From assembly GCF_014243395.1 (NCBI RefSeq), contig NZ_JACLCP010000001.1, positions 496,001 to 560,000 on the forward strand: a DNA stretch of 64,000 nt, given 5' to 3'. Every line of letters starts with the position of its first letter. Within the stretch, counting starts at the first letter, position 1. The notes beneath the pieces were generated by a model. It was not told where the DNA came from and ran no database searches. It was given only the letters and a program-made list of their open reading frames with translations. This DNA is from Winogradskyella flava. GTDB taxonomy: Bacteria; Bacteroidota; Bacteroidia; Flavobacteriales; Flavobacteriaceae. Shown here piece after piece: positions 35,145 through 44,353 of this stretch. A program made the position numbers and the translations under genes.

Positions 35145-36677
35145 TTATGTAAGGTTGCTTTTAAACGTTCTGGACAAAGGAATGTGTATATCAGGTTGTA
35201 GAATCACATTAGACCTACTGATAGAGGAGACATAGTTTTTATTGATAATATATGAGCGATGTACTTTTACAAAATTAGGCGGAAGTTCTTCTAAAATATC
35301 TTTTATTTTATTACGATCTATTATTCTTTTCTTGTCCGTAACAAACTCTAAATAATTACCGTCAGATTTAATGTATTTTAACTCTTTTAGATAGACCTTG
35401 GTTTTATTGTTGAGTATTACCGCGATTTCCTCAACCTTCATAGCAATATGTTCTTTTTCTAATTCTATTTCTTTAACGCGCTCCTGAGATTTTAGGAAAC
35501 GCCTCCCAAGCCAAGCAGCAATTATAGAAGTAACTAATGCAACTAGAGACCATCTCCACCTCAGATTTTCTTGCTTATAAATCTCTAATTCATTTTTCTG
35601 ATTTTCTTGTTGAAGCTTTATAATTTTATTTGCCTGTTTTTGGCTTTCAAATTTAGCTGTAATTTCCGCTATTCGCTCATTTTGCTTAAATTCAGCTATA
35701 GAATCGCTAATAAACTTGTAATTATTAGAATATAGTAGGGCTTTCTTATAGTCTTGTTTAGACTCATATGATTTTGATAAAAAGTATTCTATTTCCGCTA
35801 ATTGAGTTCTTTTTTTATTTTCCTTTTTAGCCTTATTTAAGTTTAGAATTGCGTTTTCAGCATTGTTAATATTATAATAGCATTGCCCTAGTAAAAAATA
35901 GGTTTTATCTATATTAGTTAAAAAATTAAGCCTCTTTTTTATTTCTATAGAGCGTTTAAAATACCCTATGGCTTCAGAGTATCGTTTTTCTCCCATTAAT
36001 GACTGCCCAAGATTATAAAGTACAATAGATTTTAACTTATCATTCTCTCCTTTTTCAAGCTCTTTAAGCATTTTTAATGATTCATCTGTTTTTTCAGAGG
36101 ATGGCATTCCTCTACCGGTAGAATCTACCTCATGCTTTTTATTAGTATTGCCGCTAACTTCTAGTGAAGCATCAAAAAAATAATCTGCGAGCTTTAGTTT
36201 ATCTAATTTTTCATAAATCACACCAATTTGCAAATAAGATTTAGCAAGACCTTTTTTATTATTTGCTGTTTTGTAGAAATCTAAACTATAGAAATAATAC
36301 TCTAGAGCTTTACCAAACTGCTCACTTATATCAAAGATTGCTGCCTGATTATAATACGTGTTTCCTTTAAGAACACTATTTAACTTGTCTTGATTATCAA
36401 AGTTGAAACGCAATAGTAATTGCGCCTCTTCTATTTTATCAATAGAGATAAGGAAGAATGAATAATAATAACCTGTTGATCCAATAAGAAAAGTATCCTT
36501 TTCTTTCTTTGCAAGATCATATGCTTTTTTGGAATAATAAATGGCGCTATCTTGATTTTTAGCGCCACTCTTTATTGCCCTTTGAATCAAGGAGTCTATT
36601 TCTGGGCTATCTATTTGGGTATATCCTATAAAAGAAAATAACAAGAAAACGAAAAAAATATAGCCACTATTTTTCAT
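35145..36677 (-). CDS. Membrane-bound TPR sensor with C-terminal LytTR DNA-binding domain
   Basis: A signal/leader segment (IFFVFLLFSFIGYTQ) is followed by tetratricopeptide-type helical repeats (about residues 30-340). A coiled-coil stretch, one membrane helix (WRWSLVALVTSIIAAWLG, about residues 375-392) and a cytosolic LytTR domain (about residues 420-510, with LKYIKSDGNYLEFV and FVKVHRSYIINKNYV) complete it. This one-component design lets an envelope signal reach the DNA without a histidine kinase. Target genes are unknown. It precedes the T9SS surface protein on the same strand, an appealing target. Confidence 0.9.
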   Translation of the reverse strand: MKNSGYIFFVFLLFSFIGYTQIDSPEIDSLIQRAIKSGAKNQDSAIYYSKKAYDLAKKEKDTFLIGSTGYYYSFFLISIDKIEEAQLLLRFNFDNQDKLNSVLKGNTYYNQAAIFDISEQFGKALEYYFYSLDFYKTANNKKGLAKSYLQIGVIYEKLDKLKLADYFFDASLEVSGNTNKKHEVDSTGRGMPSSEKTDESLKMLKELEKGENDKLKSIVLYNLGQSLMGEKRYSEAIGYFKRSIEIKKRLNFLTNIDKTYFLLGQCYYNINNAENAILNLNKAKKENKKRTQLAEIEYFLSKSYESKQDYKKALLYSNNYKFISDSIAEFKQNERIAEITAKFESQKQANKIIKLQQENQKNELEIYKQENLRWRWSLVALVTSIIAAWLGRRFLKSQERVKEIELEKEHIAMKVEEIAVILNNKTKVYLKELKYIKSDGNYLEFVTDKKRIIDRNKIKDILEELPPNFVKVHRSYIINKNYVSSISRSNVILQPDIHIPLSRTFKSNLT

Positions 36678-36730
36678 ACGGTAAAGTACAAAAAATATAA
36701 AAATTCAAGGTTAAATAGAGATTTATGTAT

Positions 36731-38527
36731 TTAATCGTTCAATTTAAGAACAGCCATAAACGCTTGTTGAGGTATCTCTACATTACCCACTTGACGCATA
36801 CGCTTTTTACCCTTTTTCTGCTTTTCAAGCAGTTTACGTTTACGAGAAATATCACCACCATAACATTTTGCAGTGACATCTTTTCGAAGCGCTTTTACGG
36901 TCTCTCTTGATATAATTTTTGCACCAATTGCGGCTTGGATAGGAATATCAAACTGTTGTCTCGGAATTAATTCTTTCAGTTTTTCGCACATTTTTTTACC
37001 AATATGTTGTGCGTTATCTGCATGAATTAAAGCCGAAAGCGCATCCACAGGTTGCGCGTTTAGCAATACGTCTAATCTCACCAATTTTGACACCTTCATC
37101 CCGATTGGAGAATAATCAAACGAGGCATAACCTTTAGATACTGTTTTTAGACGATCATAAAAATCAAACACTATTTCTGCTAATGGCATTTCAAAAATCA
37201 ATTCAACACGTTCAGTTGTTAAATAGGTCTGATTAATTATCATACCGCGTTTTTCTATACATAAGCTCATAACATTACCAACAAAATCAGACTTAGTAAT
37301 GATTGTAGCCTTAATATAAGGTTCTTCAACACGATTTATCGTTGATGGATCAGGTAAATCACTTGGGTTATTCACGATAAGAGGAACATCAGGCGCTTTA
37401 TTTGTATACGCATAATAAGATACATTTGGGACAGTCGTAATAACTGTCATATCAAACTCACGCTCTAAACGCTCTTGGATGATTTCCATGTGGAGCATTC
37501 CTAAAAACCCACAACGAAATCCAAAGCCTAAAGCGGCTGAACTTTCCGGTTGGAAGACAAGTGATGCGTCATTTAGTTGAAGCTTTTCCATGGAAGCCCG
37601 AAGCTCCTCGTAGTCTTCAGTATCCACAGGATAAATACCGGCAAAAACCATAGGTTTTACATCTTCGAATCCAGCAACAATATTTGTTGTTGGATTGGCA
37701 AAATCAGTAATAGTGTCACCAACCTTAACTTCTTTGGCGGTTTTTATACCCGTTATTAAGTAGCCAACATCACCAGCTTTTACACTTTTCTTAGGAACTT
37801 GACTAAGCTTTAACGTACCGACTTCATCAGCAAAATATTCCTTACCAGTGGCAATGAATTTAATCTTTTGCCCCTTTTTGATTTCACCATTAAATACCCT
37901 AAAGTAGGTTTCAACACCTCTAAACGTATTATAAACAGAATCAAAGATTAACGCTTGTAATGGCTCATCAACGTTTCCGGTAGGCGCTGGAATCCGCTCA
38001 ATAATGGCCTTTAAGATATTATCAACCCCAAAACCTGTTTTTCCACTAGCATGAATGACTTCTTCCGGATCACAACCCAATAAATCGACAATATCGTCTG
38101 TAACCTCTTCTGGATTGGCACTAGGTAAATCAACTTTATTAAGGATAGGAATAATCTCCAAATCATTCTCTAAGGCGAGATATAAATTAGAAATGGTTTG
38201 TGCCTGAATGCTCTGTGCAGCATCAACGATAAGAAGCGCTCCCTCACAAGCCGCAATAGATCGAGACACTTCATATGAAAAATCCACATGACCAGGAGTG
38301 TCGATTAGATTCAATACATAATCTCGTCCATCAAAAGAGTATTCCATTTGAATGGCGTGGGATTTTATGGTGATGCCACGTTCTCGCTCCAGATCCATAT
38401 TATCCAAAAGCTGATCTTGTTTCTCACGTGCCGTGACCGAACCCGTAAAGTCAAGTAATCTATCGGCAAGTGTGCTCTTTCCGTGGTCTATATGTGCAAT
38501 GATGCAAAAATTGCGAATATTCTTCAT
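36731..38527 (-). CDS. lepA: Elongation factor 4 (LepA GTPase)
   Basis: EF-4 binds the ribosome and promotes back-translocation or initiation steps under stress. The N-terminal GTPase domain has G1 [13 protein letters not shown] (residues 11-23), the G2/G3 region [13 protein letters not shown] and DTPGHVDF, and G4 NKVDLP. The C-terminal unique domain contains YKATII-type and [21 protein letters not shown] segments. Length 598 matches the family. The gene stands 54 bases upstream of the LytTR gene on the same strand. Confidence 0.97.
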   Translation of the reverse strand: MKNIRNFCIIAHIDHGKSTLADRLLDFTGSVTAREKQDQLLDNMDLERERGITIKSHAIQMEYSFDGRDYVLNLIDTPGHVDFSYEVSRSIAACEGALLIVDAAQSIQAQTISNLYLALENDLEIIPILNKVDLPSANPEEVTDDIVDLLGCDPEEVIHASGKTGFGVDNILKAIIERIPAPTGNVDEPLQALIFDSVYNTFRGVETYFRVFNGEIKKGQKIKFIATGKEYFADEVGTLKLSQVPKKSVKAGDVGYLITGIKTAKEVKVGDTITDFANPTTNIVAGFEDVKPMVFAGIYPVDTEDYEELRASMEKLQLNDASLVFQPESSAALGFGFRCGFLGMLHMEIIQERLEREFDMTVITTVPNVSYYAYTNKAPDVPLIVNNPSDLPDPSTINRVEEPYIKATIITKSDFVGNVMSLCIEKRGMIINQTYLTTERVELIFEMPLAEIVFDFYDRLKTVSKGYASFDYSPIGMKVSKLVRLDVLLNAQPVDALSALIHADNAQHIGKKMCEKLKELIPRQQFDIPIQAAIGAKIISRETVKALRKDVTAKCYGGDISRKRKLLEKQKKGKKRMRQVGNVEIPQQAFMAVLKLND

Positions 38528-38680
38528 TTCTCTTTTTCTAAGGGCAACATTAAGTTTGCAAATATAATTGATTTCTTATGCTTTACACTAGCTAAAACGA
38601 GATTAAAGAGGCTTTCAATTATGGAAAAACCATAACGCTAAGTGAAAAAACATCTTTATATTGCAGTACAAACCTAACTA

Positions 38681-41083
38681 ATGATTGCTCGCCTACGATT
38701 TTTTTTTAGCACAATTTTTATTGTGCTATCTCTTAATGCTTTTGCGCAGGATTTTTCTATTTCGGGAAAAGTTGTTGATGCCAATGGTAGTCCCATTGAA
38801 TTTGCCAACATCATTCTTTCAGCAGAAAATGAGGAGAGTTTCTTTAAAGGGACCTCGACTGATGACGAAGGTTTTTTTAAGATAGATAATTTAGTCGACA
38901 CAACTTATTTTGTTAGAATTAGTTTTATTGGCTTTGAGGATTTTGAGCAAAAAATCATACTCAAAGGCAACCTAAATTTAAAAATTATCCAGCTAGACGA
39001 AACCTCTGAAAATCTAGACGAAGTCACAGTAATTGGCAAAAAACCCACTATAACAAGAAAACCGGATCGCTTAATTTTTAACGTTGAAAACACCGCCTTA
39101 ATAGAAGGCTCTACTTTAGGTGTTTTAAAGAGCACTCCAGGTGTCATTGTGAGTGAAAGCGGAATAAATATTAAGAGTGCACCAGCTGTTGTTTATATAA
39201 ATAATCGAAAAGTACAATTAACAACAGATGAGCTTATTCAATTATTAGAAAACTCACCAGCAAATAGCATAAAATCTATTGAAGTCATTACCAACCCTCC
39301 TGCGAGCTATGACGCAGATAGCGGCTCGGTAGTTAATATCATTATGTCCAAAAATCTTATTACCGGCTATCGTGGAAATATTTCAACTAATTATACTCAA
39401 GGTGTATTTCCCAGATATAATGCTGCCACCAGCCACTTTTTTAAGAACAATAAAATTAACCTAAATGTAAATTATAGCTACACGAATCAAAAATTAAATA
39501 GGGATGAAGATGATAGAGTGAATTTTCTTGATGACTTGAATGCTGTCGATCAAATATGGAAATCTCAAACCAATAGAAACACTTGGTCAGAAACACATAA
39601 TCTTAATCTTAACTTTGATTATAATATCGACGATAGAAATACCTTAAGCCTCACAAGTACGGCACTTTACATGCCATATTTTAAATATCAAATAAAGAAT
39701 AGGACAAACATTTTTGATGAGAATGGCGACTTTGAATCCAGCTTTACGGCAGATAATTTATCAAGAGATAATAAATATAATATTGGCACGGACTTAATAT
39801 TCAGACATGATTTTGATAATAACGCAAACCTAACTTTTAATGGGCATTTTACCCTGTATGATTATGAGCGCGATCAGAAAGTGTTTCAAGATGAATTGAA
39901 CGATGACGATTCAGAATTTAACACGTTGGCAAATCAAGACACACAAATTATTACTGGAAAGGTGGATTATAATTTACCAATTGATGATAGCTCAATTTTT
40001 GATGCTGGATTAAAGTATTCTAATGTTAATACAGATAGTGATATTACACGAACAGATATTGTTAATGGCGCAGAAGTTTTAAATACCGATAATACAGACG
40101 CATTTAAATATGATGAAAAGGTTTTTGCTGCTTACGCTAATTACAGCAAAACCTGGGACAAGTGGGATTTAAATCTTGGACTTCGTACCGAGCAAACCAA
40201 TATAAAAGGGGAGTCGCTAATTTTGAATGAAACCAATGCACAAGACTACCTCAATTTATTTCCAACGGTGAGTATTGCGCATCAAATTTCAGATAATGTC
40301 AGTTTCAATGGAAACTATAAACGGAGTATTAGAAGGCCAAGCTATACCAACCTGAATCCATTCACTTTGTTTTTAAACGAAAACACAGTAGTTCTAGGAA
40401 ATCCAAATCTTGTTCCAACCTATGTCGACTATTACAAGTTGGGCGTAGATTTTTTAAAATACTTTTCATTTGAGGCTTATTATATGAATTACGATGGCGA
40501 CATTGTTGAATTGCCAAGACAAGATAACGAGACCAATATTGTGGCCTGGACTCCCACCAATTTAGATAAAAAAGTTGATTATGGCTTTGACTTTTTAGTC
40601 AATTATTATCCATCAACAAAGTTTGGTCTTTATGCTGCTATTTCTGTCTTTAATGTAACGGAAGAGGCTAATTTTGGCGAAGGATTCGTTGAGCTAAGTC
40701 AATGGTCCCAGCTATTCATTTTATCACCAAATATGTCTTTATTAAAGGATAATAGCCTAAATATTAATGCTTCGTTTTGGTGGATGAACAAAAACTTACA
40801 AAATTTACAGACGGTACAAAACCTTTTAATATCAAGTGTAAGCGTTTCAAAATCGATACTGAATAAAAAAGGAGTGATATCCTTAATAGTAGAAGATTTA
40901 TTTAATAAACAGGATTTTGATAAATCCGTGATGTATTTAAACCAATCGAGTAGAAATTTTACAGATAGCGATAATAGATTCATAAAACTAGGCTTCCGTT
41001 ATAACTTTGGAAACACGAACCTTAATACCAATGAACGGACCACTAGTGCTGAAGAGAGAGAAAGACTAAAGGACTTAAACTAA
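38681..41083 (+). CDS. TonB-receptor-like outer-membrane beta-barrel (OMP_b-brl_3) with regulatory-like N-domain
   Basis: The 800-residue protein opens with a signal peptide (ARLRFFFSTIFIVLSLNAFAQ). It then has a carboxypeptidase-regulatory-like beta-sandwich (FSISGKVVDANGSPIEFANI, about residues 24-110), a plug-like region (SKNLITGYRGN follows it) and a long barrel. The barrel ends with ERERLKDLN after RFIKLGFRYNFGN, a typical aromatic terminal strand. It fits the 'outer membrane beta-barrel family' (PF14905-like) common in Bacteroidota. It may import siderophores or oligosaccharides; no SusD partner is adjacent. Its stop shares the bases CTAA with the convergent PD40 gene. Confidence 0.88.
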   Translation: MIARLRFFFSTIFIVLSLNAFAQDFSISGKVVDANGSPIEFANIILSAENEESFFKGTSTDDEGFFKIDNLVDTTYFVRISFIGFEDFEQKIILKGNLNLKIIQLDETSENLDEVTVIGKKPTITRKPDRLIFNVENTALIEGSTLGVLKSTPGVIVSESGINIKSAPAVVYINNRKVQLTTDELIQLLENSPANSIKSIEVITNPPASYDADSGSVVNIIMSKNLITGYRGNISTNYTQGVFPRYNAATSHFFKNNKINLNVNYSYTNQKLNRDEDDRVNFLDDLNAVDQIWKSQTNRNTWSETHNLNLNFDYNIDDRNTLSLTSTALYMPYFKYQIKNRTNIFDENGDFESSFTADNLSRDNKYNIGTDLIFRHDFDNNANLTFNGHFTLYDYERDQKVFQDELNDDDSEFNTLANQDTQIITGKVDYNLPIDDSSIFDAGLKYSNVNTDSDITRTDIVNGAEVLNTDNTDAFKYDEKVFAAYANYSKTWDKWDLNLGLRTEQTNIKGESLILNETNAQDYLNLFPTVSIAHQISDNVSFNGNYKRSIRRPSYTNLNPFTLFLNENTVVLGNPNLVPTYVDYYKLGVDFLKYFSFEAYYMNYDGDIVELPRQDNETNIVAWTPTNLDKKVDYGFDFLVNYYPSTKFGLYAAISVFNVTEEANFGEGFVELSQWSQLFILSPNMSLLKDNSLNINASFWWMNKNLQNLQTVQNLLISSVSVSKSILNKKGVISLIVEDLFNKQDFDKSVMYLNQSSRNFTDSDNRFIKLGFRYNFGNTNLNTNERTTSAEERERLKDLN

Positions 41084-42195
41084 TCTTGCCACTCAGCAAT
41101 AAATAAGTTGGTGTCTCTACCGCCCCCATTGTTACGGTTAGACGAGAATGCCAAGTATTTCCCATCATTTGAAAATACAGGAAAGGCATCAAAAGTCTCA
41201 CCATGAGTAACTCTAGTTAAGTTCTTTCCATCGATATCAATGAGGTATAAATTGAAAGGAAAACCGCGCTCGGCTTCGAAATTAGAGGAGAATAAGATTT
41301 TCTCTCCAGAAGGGTGGAAAAACGGACTCCAATTGGCATTACCTAAATCTGTAAGTTGTCTTAAATCCGATCCGTCGGCATTACAAATGTAAAGCTCCAT
41401 TTCGGTAGGTTCTACTAAGCCTTCAGCTAATAAATCTTTATATTCTTTTATTTCTTGTTCAGTTTTAGGACGAGAAGAGCGGAATATCAATTTTGTGCCG
41501 TCTGGTGAAAAGAACGCGCCACCATCATAACCTAGCTCGTTGGTGATTTGTTTTATGTCCGTACCGTCAATATTCATGGTATATAATTCTAAATCACCGC
41601 TTCGTGTTGAGGTAAATACAATCTTGTCGCCTTTTGGAGACACTGTCGGTTCTGCATCGTACCCTACCTCATTAGTCAATTGCTTTACAATATTCCCCTC
41701 TAAATCTGCTACGAAGATGTCGTAACTATCATAGATTGGCCAAATGTATTTACCATTTTTACGCAACGGCGTTTCTGGGCACTCGTCTTGCTTCAAATGT
41801 GTAGAGGCATAGATGATATGCTTATTGTCTGGCAAAAAGTAAGCACAGGTGGTTCTACCTTTTCCAGTACTTATCATTGGTGGGGCCACACTATCTGTAA
41901 AAGTTTCATTGGCATTCATTAAGAACATTTGATCACATCCAACATCCCATTTTGCATTATTGGATTGAAACACCAATTGCTTATCATCAAAACTCCAATA
42001 AGCTTCGGCGTTGTCTCCACCAAAAGTGACTTGCTTTATGGACTTAAAGTTTTTTTCTTCAGGATAAATCAATGGATCTTTTGTTTGAATAGAATCCACA
42101 GTTGTTTCTGAAGTTGCTTCTTTTGACTTTGCACTTTCATTTTTACAGGACGAAAAGGAGATTAATAAAACAAGAATTACAGCGAGGTTCTTCAT
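41080..42195 (-). CDS. TolB-like PD40 beta-propeller lipoprotein
   Basis: A lipoprotein signal (LVLLISFSSCKNESAK) anchors a 371-residue protein. It contains about five WD40-like PD40 repeats of the type (F/Y)SPDG-x-K-(I/L)-(A/V/I)-F-(S/T)-S-x-R: AYWSFDDKQLVFQSN, TVSPKGDKIVFTSTR, AFFSPDGTKLIFRSSR, PFFHPSGEKILFSSN and PVFSNDGKYLAFSSNR. This is the TolB-type propeller, usually a protein-protein scaffold or substrate-binding surface in the envelope. The partner is unknown. It is convergent with the barrel gene and shares a 4-base stop overlap. Confidence 0.9.
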   Translation of the reverse strand: MKNLAVILVLLISFSSCKNESAKSKEATSETTVDSIQTKDPLIYPEEKNFKSIKQVTFGGDNAEAYWSFDDKQLVFQSNNAKWDVGCDQMFLMNANETFTDSVAPPMISTGKGRTTCAYFLPDNKHIIYASTHLKQDECPETPLRKNGKYIWPIYDSYDIFVADLEGNIVKQLTNEVGYDAEPTVSPKGDKIVFTSTRSGDLELYTMNIDGTDIKQITNELGYDGGAFFSPDGTKLIFRSSRPKTEQEIKEYKDLLAEGLVEPTEMELYICNADGSDLRQLTDLGNANWSPFFHPSGEKILFSSNFEAERGFPFNLYLIDIDGKNLTRVTHGETFDAFPVFSNDGKYLAFSSNRNNGGGRDTNLFIAEWQD

Positions 42196-42227
42196 GATAA
42201 AGGTTATAATAAATGGGTTTTAATGCC

Positions 42228-42235
42228 TAATTTTG
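42228..42235 (+). promoter_or_regulatory. Promoter -7 element upstream of the M28 peptidase gene
   Basis: TAATTTTG fits TAnnTTTG. Transcription from here would give a leader of about 90 bases to the ATG at 42333, supporting that ATG rather than the earlier 42261 ATG. Confidence 0.5.
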
Positions 42236-42332
42236 CGCAAAAATAAGACTTAAAGATGAATTGAGCCGTGTTCCAATCTCAACTTTAACGGCAAATTACA
42301 TTTCATCAGATGAATTAAATAGATATTCCGAA

Positions 42333-43577
42333 ATGAAAAAATTAGTGTTATTAGTTCTTTTAGTGATTATAACTTCGTGCAAGAACAAACCCAAAGTTGC
42401 TGAAGATAGGATAAGAGAAGACGTTACCTTTTTGGCAGATGACAAGTTAGAAGGTCGCCAAACAGGTACTGAGGGCGAAGTTAAAGCGTCAGAATACCTT
42501 GTAAAACGTTTCAATGAGATGGGACTAGAGCCCAAAGGAACGGAAGACTACTTGCAATCATTTTCATTCAAACCCAAAACAGACCCACACAAAGAAGTAG
42601 AGTTTACTACTAATGCCGATAGTACTATTACGGGAAACAATGTCATTGCCTATTTAGATAACAACGCTAAAACCACTATAGTCATTGGCGCACACTACGA
42701 TCATTTGGGTTATGGAGGAGAGGGTTCTTTGTATCGCGAAAAAGATAAAGCCATACACAATGGCGCGGACGACAATGCTAGCGGCGTGGCAGTACTTTTG
42801 AATCTGGCTCACCGTTTAAAAATAAAAAATGAACAAGCAGAAATAAAGGATAAAAACAATTACTTATTTATGGCGTTTTCTGGCGAGGAAATGGGTTTAT
42901 TGGGCTCAAATTACTTTTCTAAAAACCCAACAATCGATGTGGAATCCATCAACTATATGATAAATATGGATATGGTCGGACGCATGAAAACCGATAGCAC
43001 TTTGGCCGTTTACGGTACAGGGACATCTCCGATTTTTAAGCAAACCTTAAAATCCAATAACGAAAAATTTAAACTTATAGAAAACGAAAGTGGTGTTGGC
43101 CCAAGTGACCATACGTCGTTTTATCTCATTGATATACCAGTCTTGCATTTTTTTACAGGACAACATGAGGATTACCACAAACCTGGTGATGATTCAGAAA
43201 AGTTAAATTATGATGGTATGAAACTCATTTCTGATTATATCTATGATATTATTTCAGATCTAGATGATAATGGCGAATTAGCGTTTAGGAAAACCAAGAA
43301 CGAAAGCGAAGAGACACCAAGGTTCAAGGTTGGTTTAGGTGTTGTTCCGGATTATTTATATGATGGGAAAGGCATGCGAATTGACGGCACTCGTGAAGAG
43401 ACACCAGCCTTTAATGCAGGTCTAAAAAAGGGAGATATTGTTGTAAAGTTGGGAGATAGTACAGTTACGGATATGATGAGTTATATGCGTGCATTATCTG
43501 TTTTTGATAAAGGTGATGAAGCCAGTGTAATTGTTATGCGCGGTGAAGAAACTATAGAAACCAAGGTGAAATTCTAA
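42333..43577 (+). CDS. M28 family zinc aminopeptidase with C-terminal PDZ domain, lipoprotein
   Basis: I start at 42333, because MKKLVLLVLLVIITSCKNK is a clean lipoprotein signal; an upstream ATG at 42261 would bury it behind 24 polar residues. The metal-site motifs of M28 follow: GAHYDHLG, NGADDNASGVAVLL, SGEEMGLLGSNYF, MINMDMVGR and PSDHTSFY. These dizinc peptidases release N-terminal amino acids. The last about 85 residues are a PDZ domain (ETPAFNAGLKKGDIVVKLG). Envelope-located and probably involved in peptide nutrition. A DUF4345 gene follows six bases downstream. Confidence 0.93.
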   Translation: MKKLVLLVLLVIITSCKNKPKVAEDRIREDVTFLADDKLEGRQTGTEGEVKASEYLVKRFNEMGLEPKGTEDYLQSFSFKPKTDPHKEVEFTTNADSTITGNNVIAYLDNNAKTTIVIGAHYDHLGYGGEGSLYREKDKAIHNGADDNASGVAVLLNLAHRLKIKNEQAEIKDKNNYLFMAFSGEEMGLLGSNYFSKNPTIDVESINYMINMDMVGRMKTDSTLAVYGTGTSPIFKQTLKSNNEKFKLIENESGVGPSDHTSFYLIDIPVLHFFTGQHEDYHKPGDDSEKLNYDGMKLISDYIYDIISDLDDNGELAFRKTKNESEETPRFKVGLGVVPDYLYDGKGMRIDGTREETPAFNAGLKKGDIVVKLGDSTVTDMMSYMRALSVFDKGDEASVIVMRGEETIETKVKF

Positions 43578-43583
43578 TAATAA

Positions 43584-43976
43584 ATGCTCAAAACCAAGGA
43601 AGATATTATCACCAAGATACATTTAATTATTTCTGTGGCAATTGTGATCCCAACGTCAGTTATTTATGGATTCAACCCGAGCTCTAGGTTCGACATTCAT
43701 CTAAATACCATTGATGAGTTGAATCAATTTAAAGCCATTATGGGACTCTATTTAGGCTTTTCTATTCTTTGGATTTTAGGAATATTTAGGGCTAATTTTT
43801 TAAAACTAGCCTTGATGAGTAATATCGTATTTATGCTTGGATTGGGTCTTGGAAGGTTGGTCAGCCTATGCATTGATGGCACACCAACCTTTGCTTACCA
43901 ATTTGGAACTATTGCCGAATTATGTCTTGGACTTTATGGATTTATAGCATTAAGGCACCACAAATACCCAAACTAA
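43584..43976 (+). CDS. DUF4345 family membrane protein
   Basis: The 130-residue protein has four hydrophobic helices with short loops. Its order of motifs (IIYGFNPSS after helix 1, GLYLGFSILWILG in helix 2, GLGLGRLVSL in helix 3, AELCLGLYGFIAL in helix 4) fits the DUF4345 family. The function is not known. Its last 35 bases run under the end of a convergent small membrane gene. A weak hairpin (CTGCC/GGCAG near 43990-44019, then T-rich) lies inside that antisense gene and might terminate it. Confidence 0.8.
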   Translation: MLKTKEDIITKIHLIISVAIVIPTSVIYGFNPSSRFDIHLNTIDELNQFKAIMGLYLGFSILWILGIFRANFLKLALMSNIVFMLGLGLGRLVSLCIDGTPTFAYQFGTIAELCLGLYGFIALRHHKYPN

Positions 43977-44142
43977 TAATTAAGTAAACTGCCGCCAGTA
44001 TGAATAAAACCTTGGCAGCTTTTTTATTTTTTTTAAGTACGGCTAACCCTATTATAGTCAATAATATTGCAGGTCCAAACATTACGGCAACTATTAAAAT
44101 TATTAACCCATCTAAATTTCCTGGTTCTAAAAGTAAAGTCAT
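43942..44142 (-). CDS. Small two-helix membrane protein, tandem paralogue A
   Basis: The 66-residue protein has two hydrophobic helices with a KKNKKA-containing basic loop between them. The next gene upstream encodes a protein of the same length, with the same shape and recognisable similarity (GP-LLTIIGL versus GVPLLLLIIGLV; then K-KNKKA, and AAVYLIISLGIC versus AAVYSVIGLGVC). This indicates tandem duplication. The family is not one I recognise. It sits at the end of the Lgt-like/radical SAM unit and overlaps the convergent DUF4345 gene by 35 bases. Confidence 0.7.
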   Translation of the reverse strand: MTLLLEPGNLDGLIILIVAVMFGPAILLTIIGLAVLKKNKKAAKVLFILAAVYLIISLGICGALML

Positions 44143-44152
44143 AATCTGTAGT

Positions 44153-44353
44153 TTATATTAAAACACTTCTGCAAACGCCTAATCCAATGACACTATATAC
44201 GGCAGCAATAATTAAAATAATTGTAGAGGCCTTTTTGTTCTTTGGTCTAATTACTAGACCAATAATGAGTAAAAGTAATGGGACACCAAATGCCAAGAAA
44301 AACAGGAGTAAAATATACCAACCATAATCTGTGCTATCAATTAAAACACCCAT
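44153..44353 (-). CDS. Small two-helix membrane protein, tandem paralogue B
   Basis: A 66-residue product with two hydrophobic helices around a basic RPKNKKAST loop; it is a sibling of the protein encoded at 43942-44142. Its ATG overlaps the last base of the radical SAM stop codon (TAATG on the minus strand), so it is very probably translated by coupling to that gene. Function unknown; the context suggests a membrane partner or subunit of the enzyme unit upstream. Confidence 0.72.
   Translation of the reverse strand: MGVLIDSTDYGWYILLLFFLAFGVPLLLLIIGLVIRPKNKKASTIILIIAAVYSVIGLGVCRSVLI

Noticed and set aside
42261..42332. Upstream ATG for the M28 peptidase
   Set aside because: It would put 24 polar residues before a clean lipoprotein signal.
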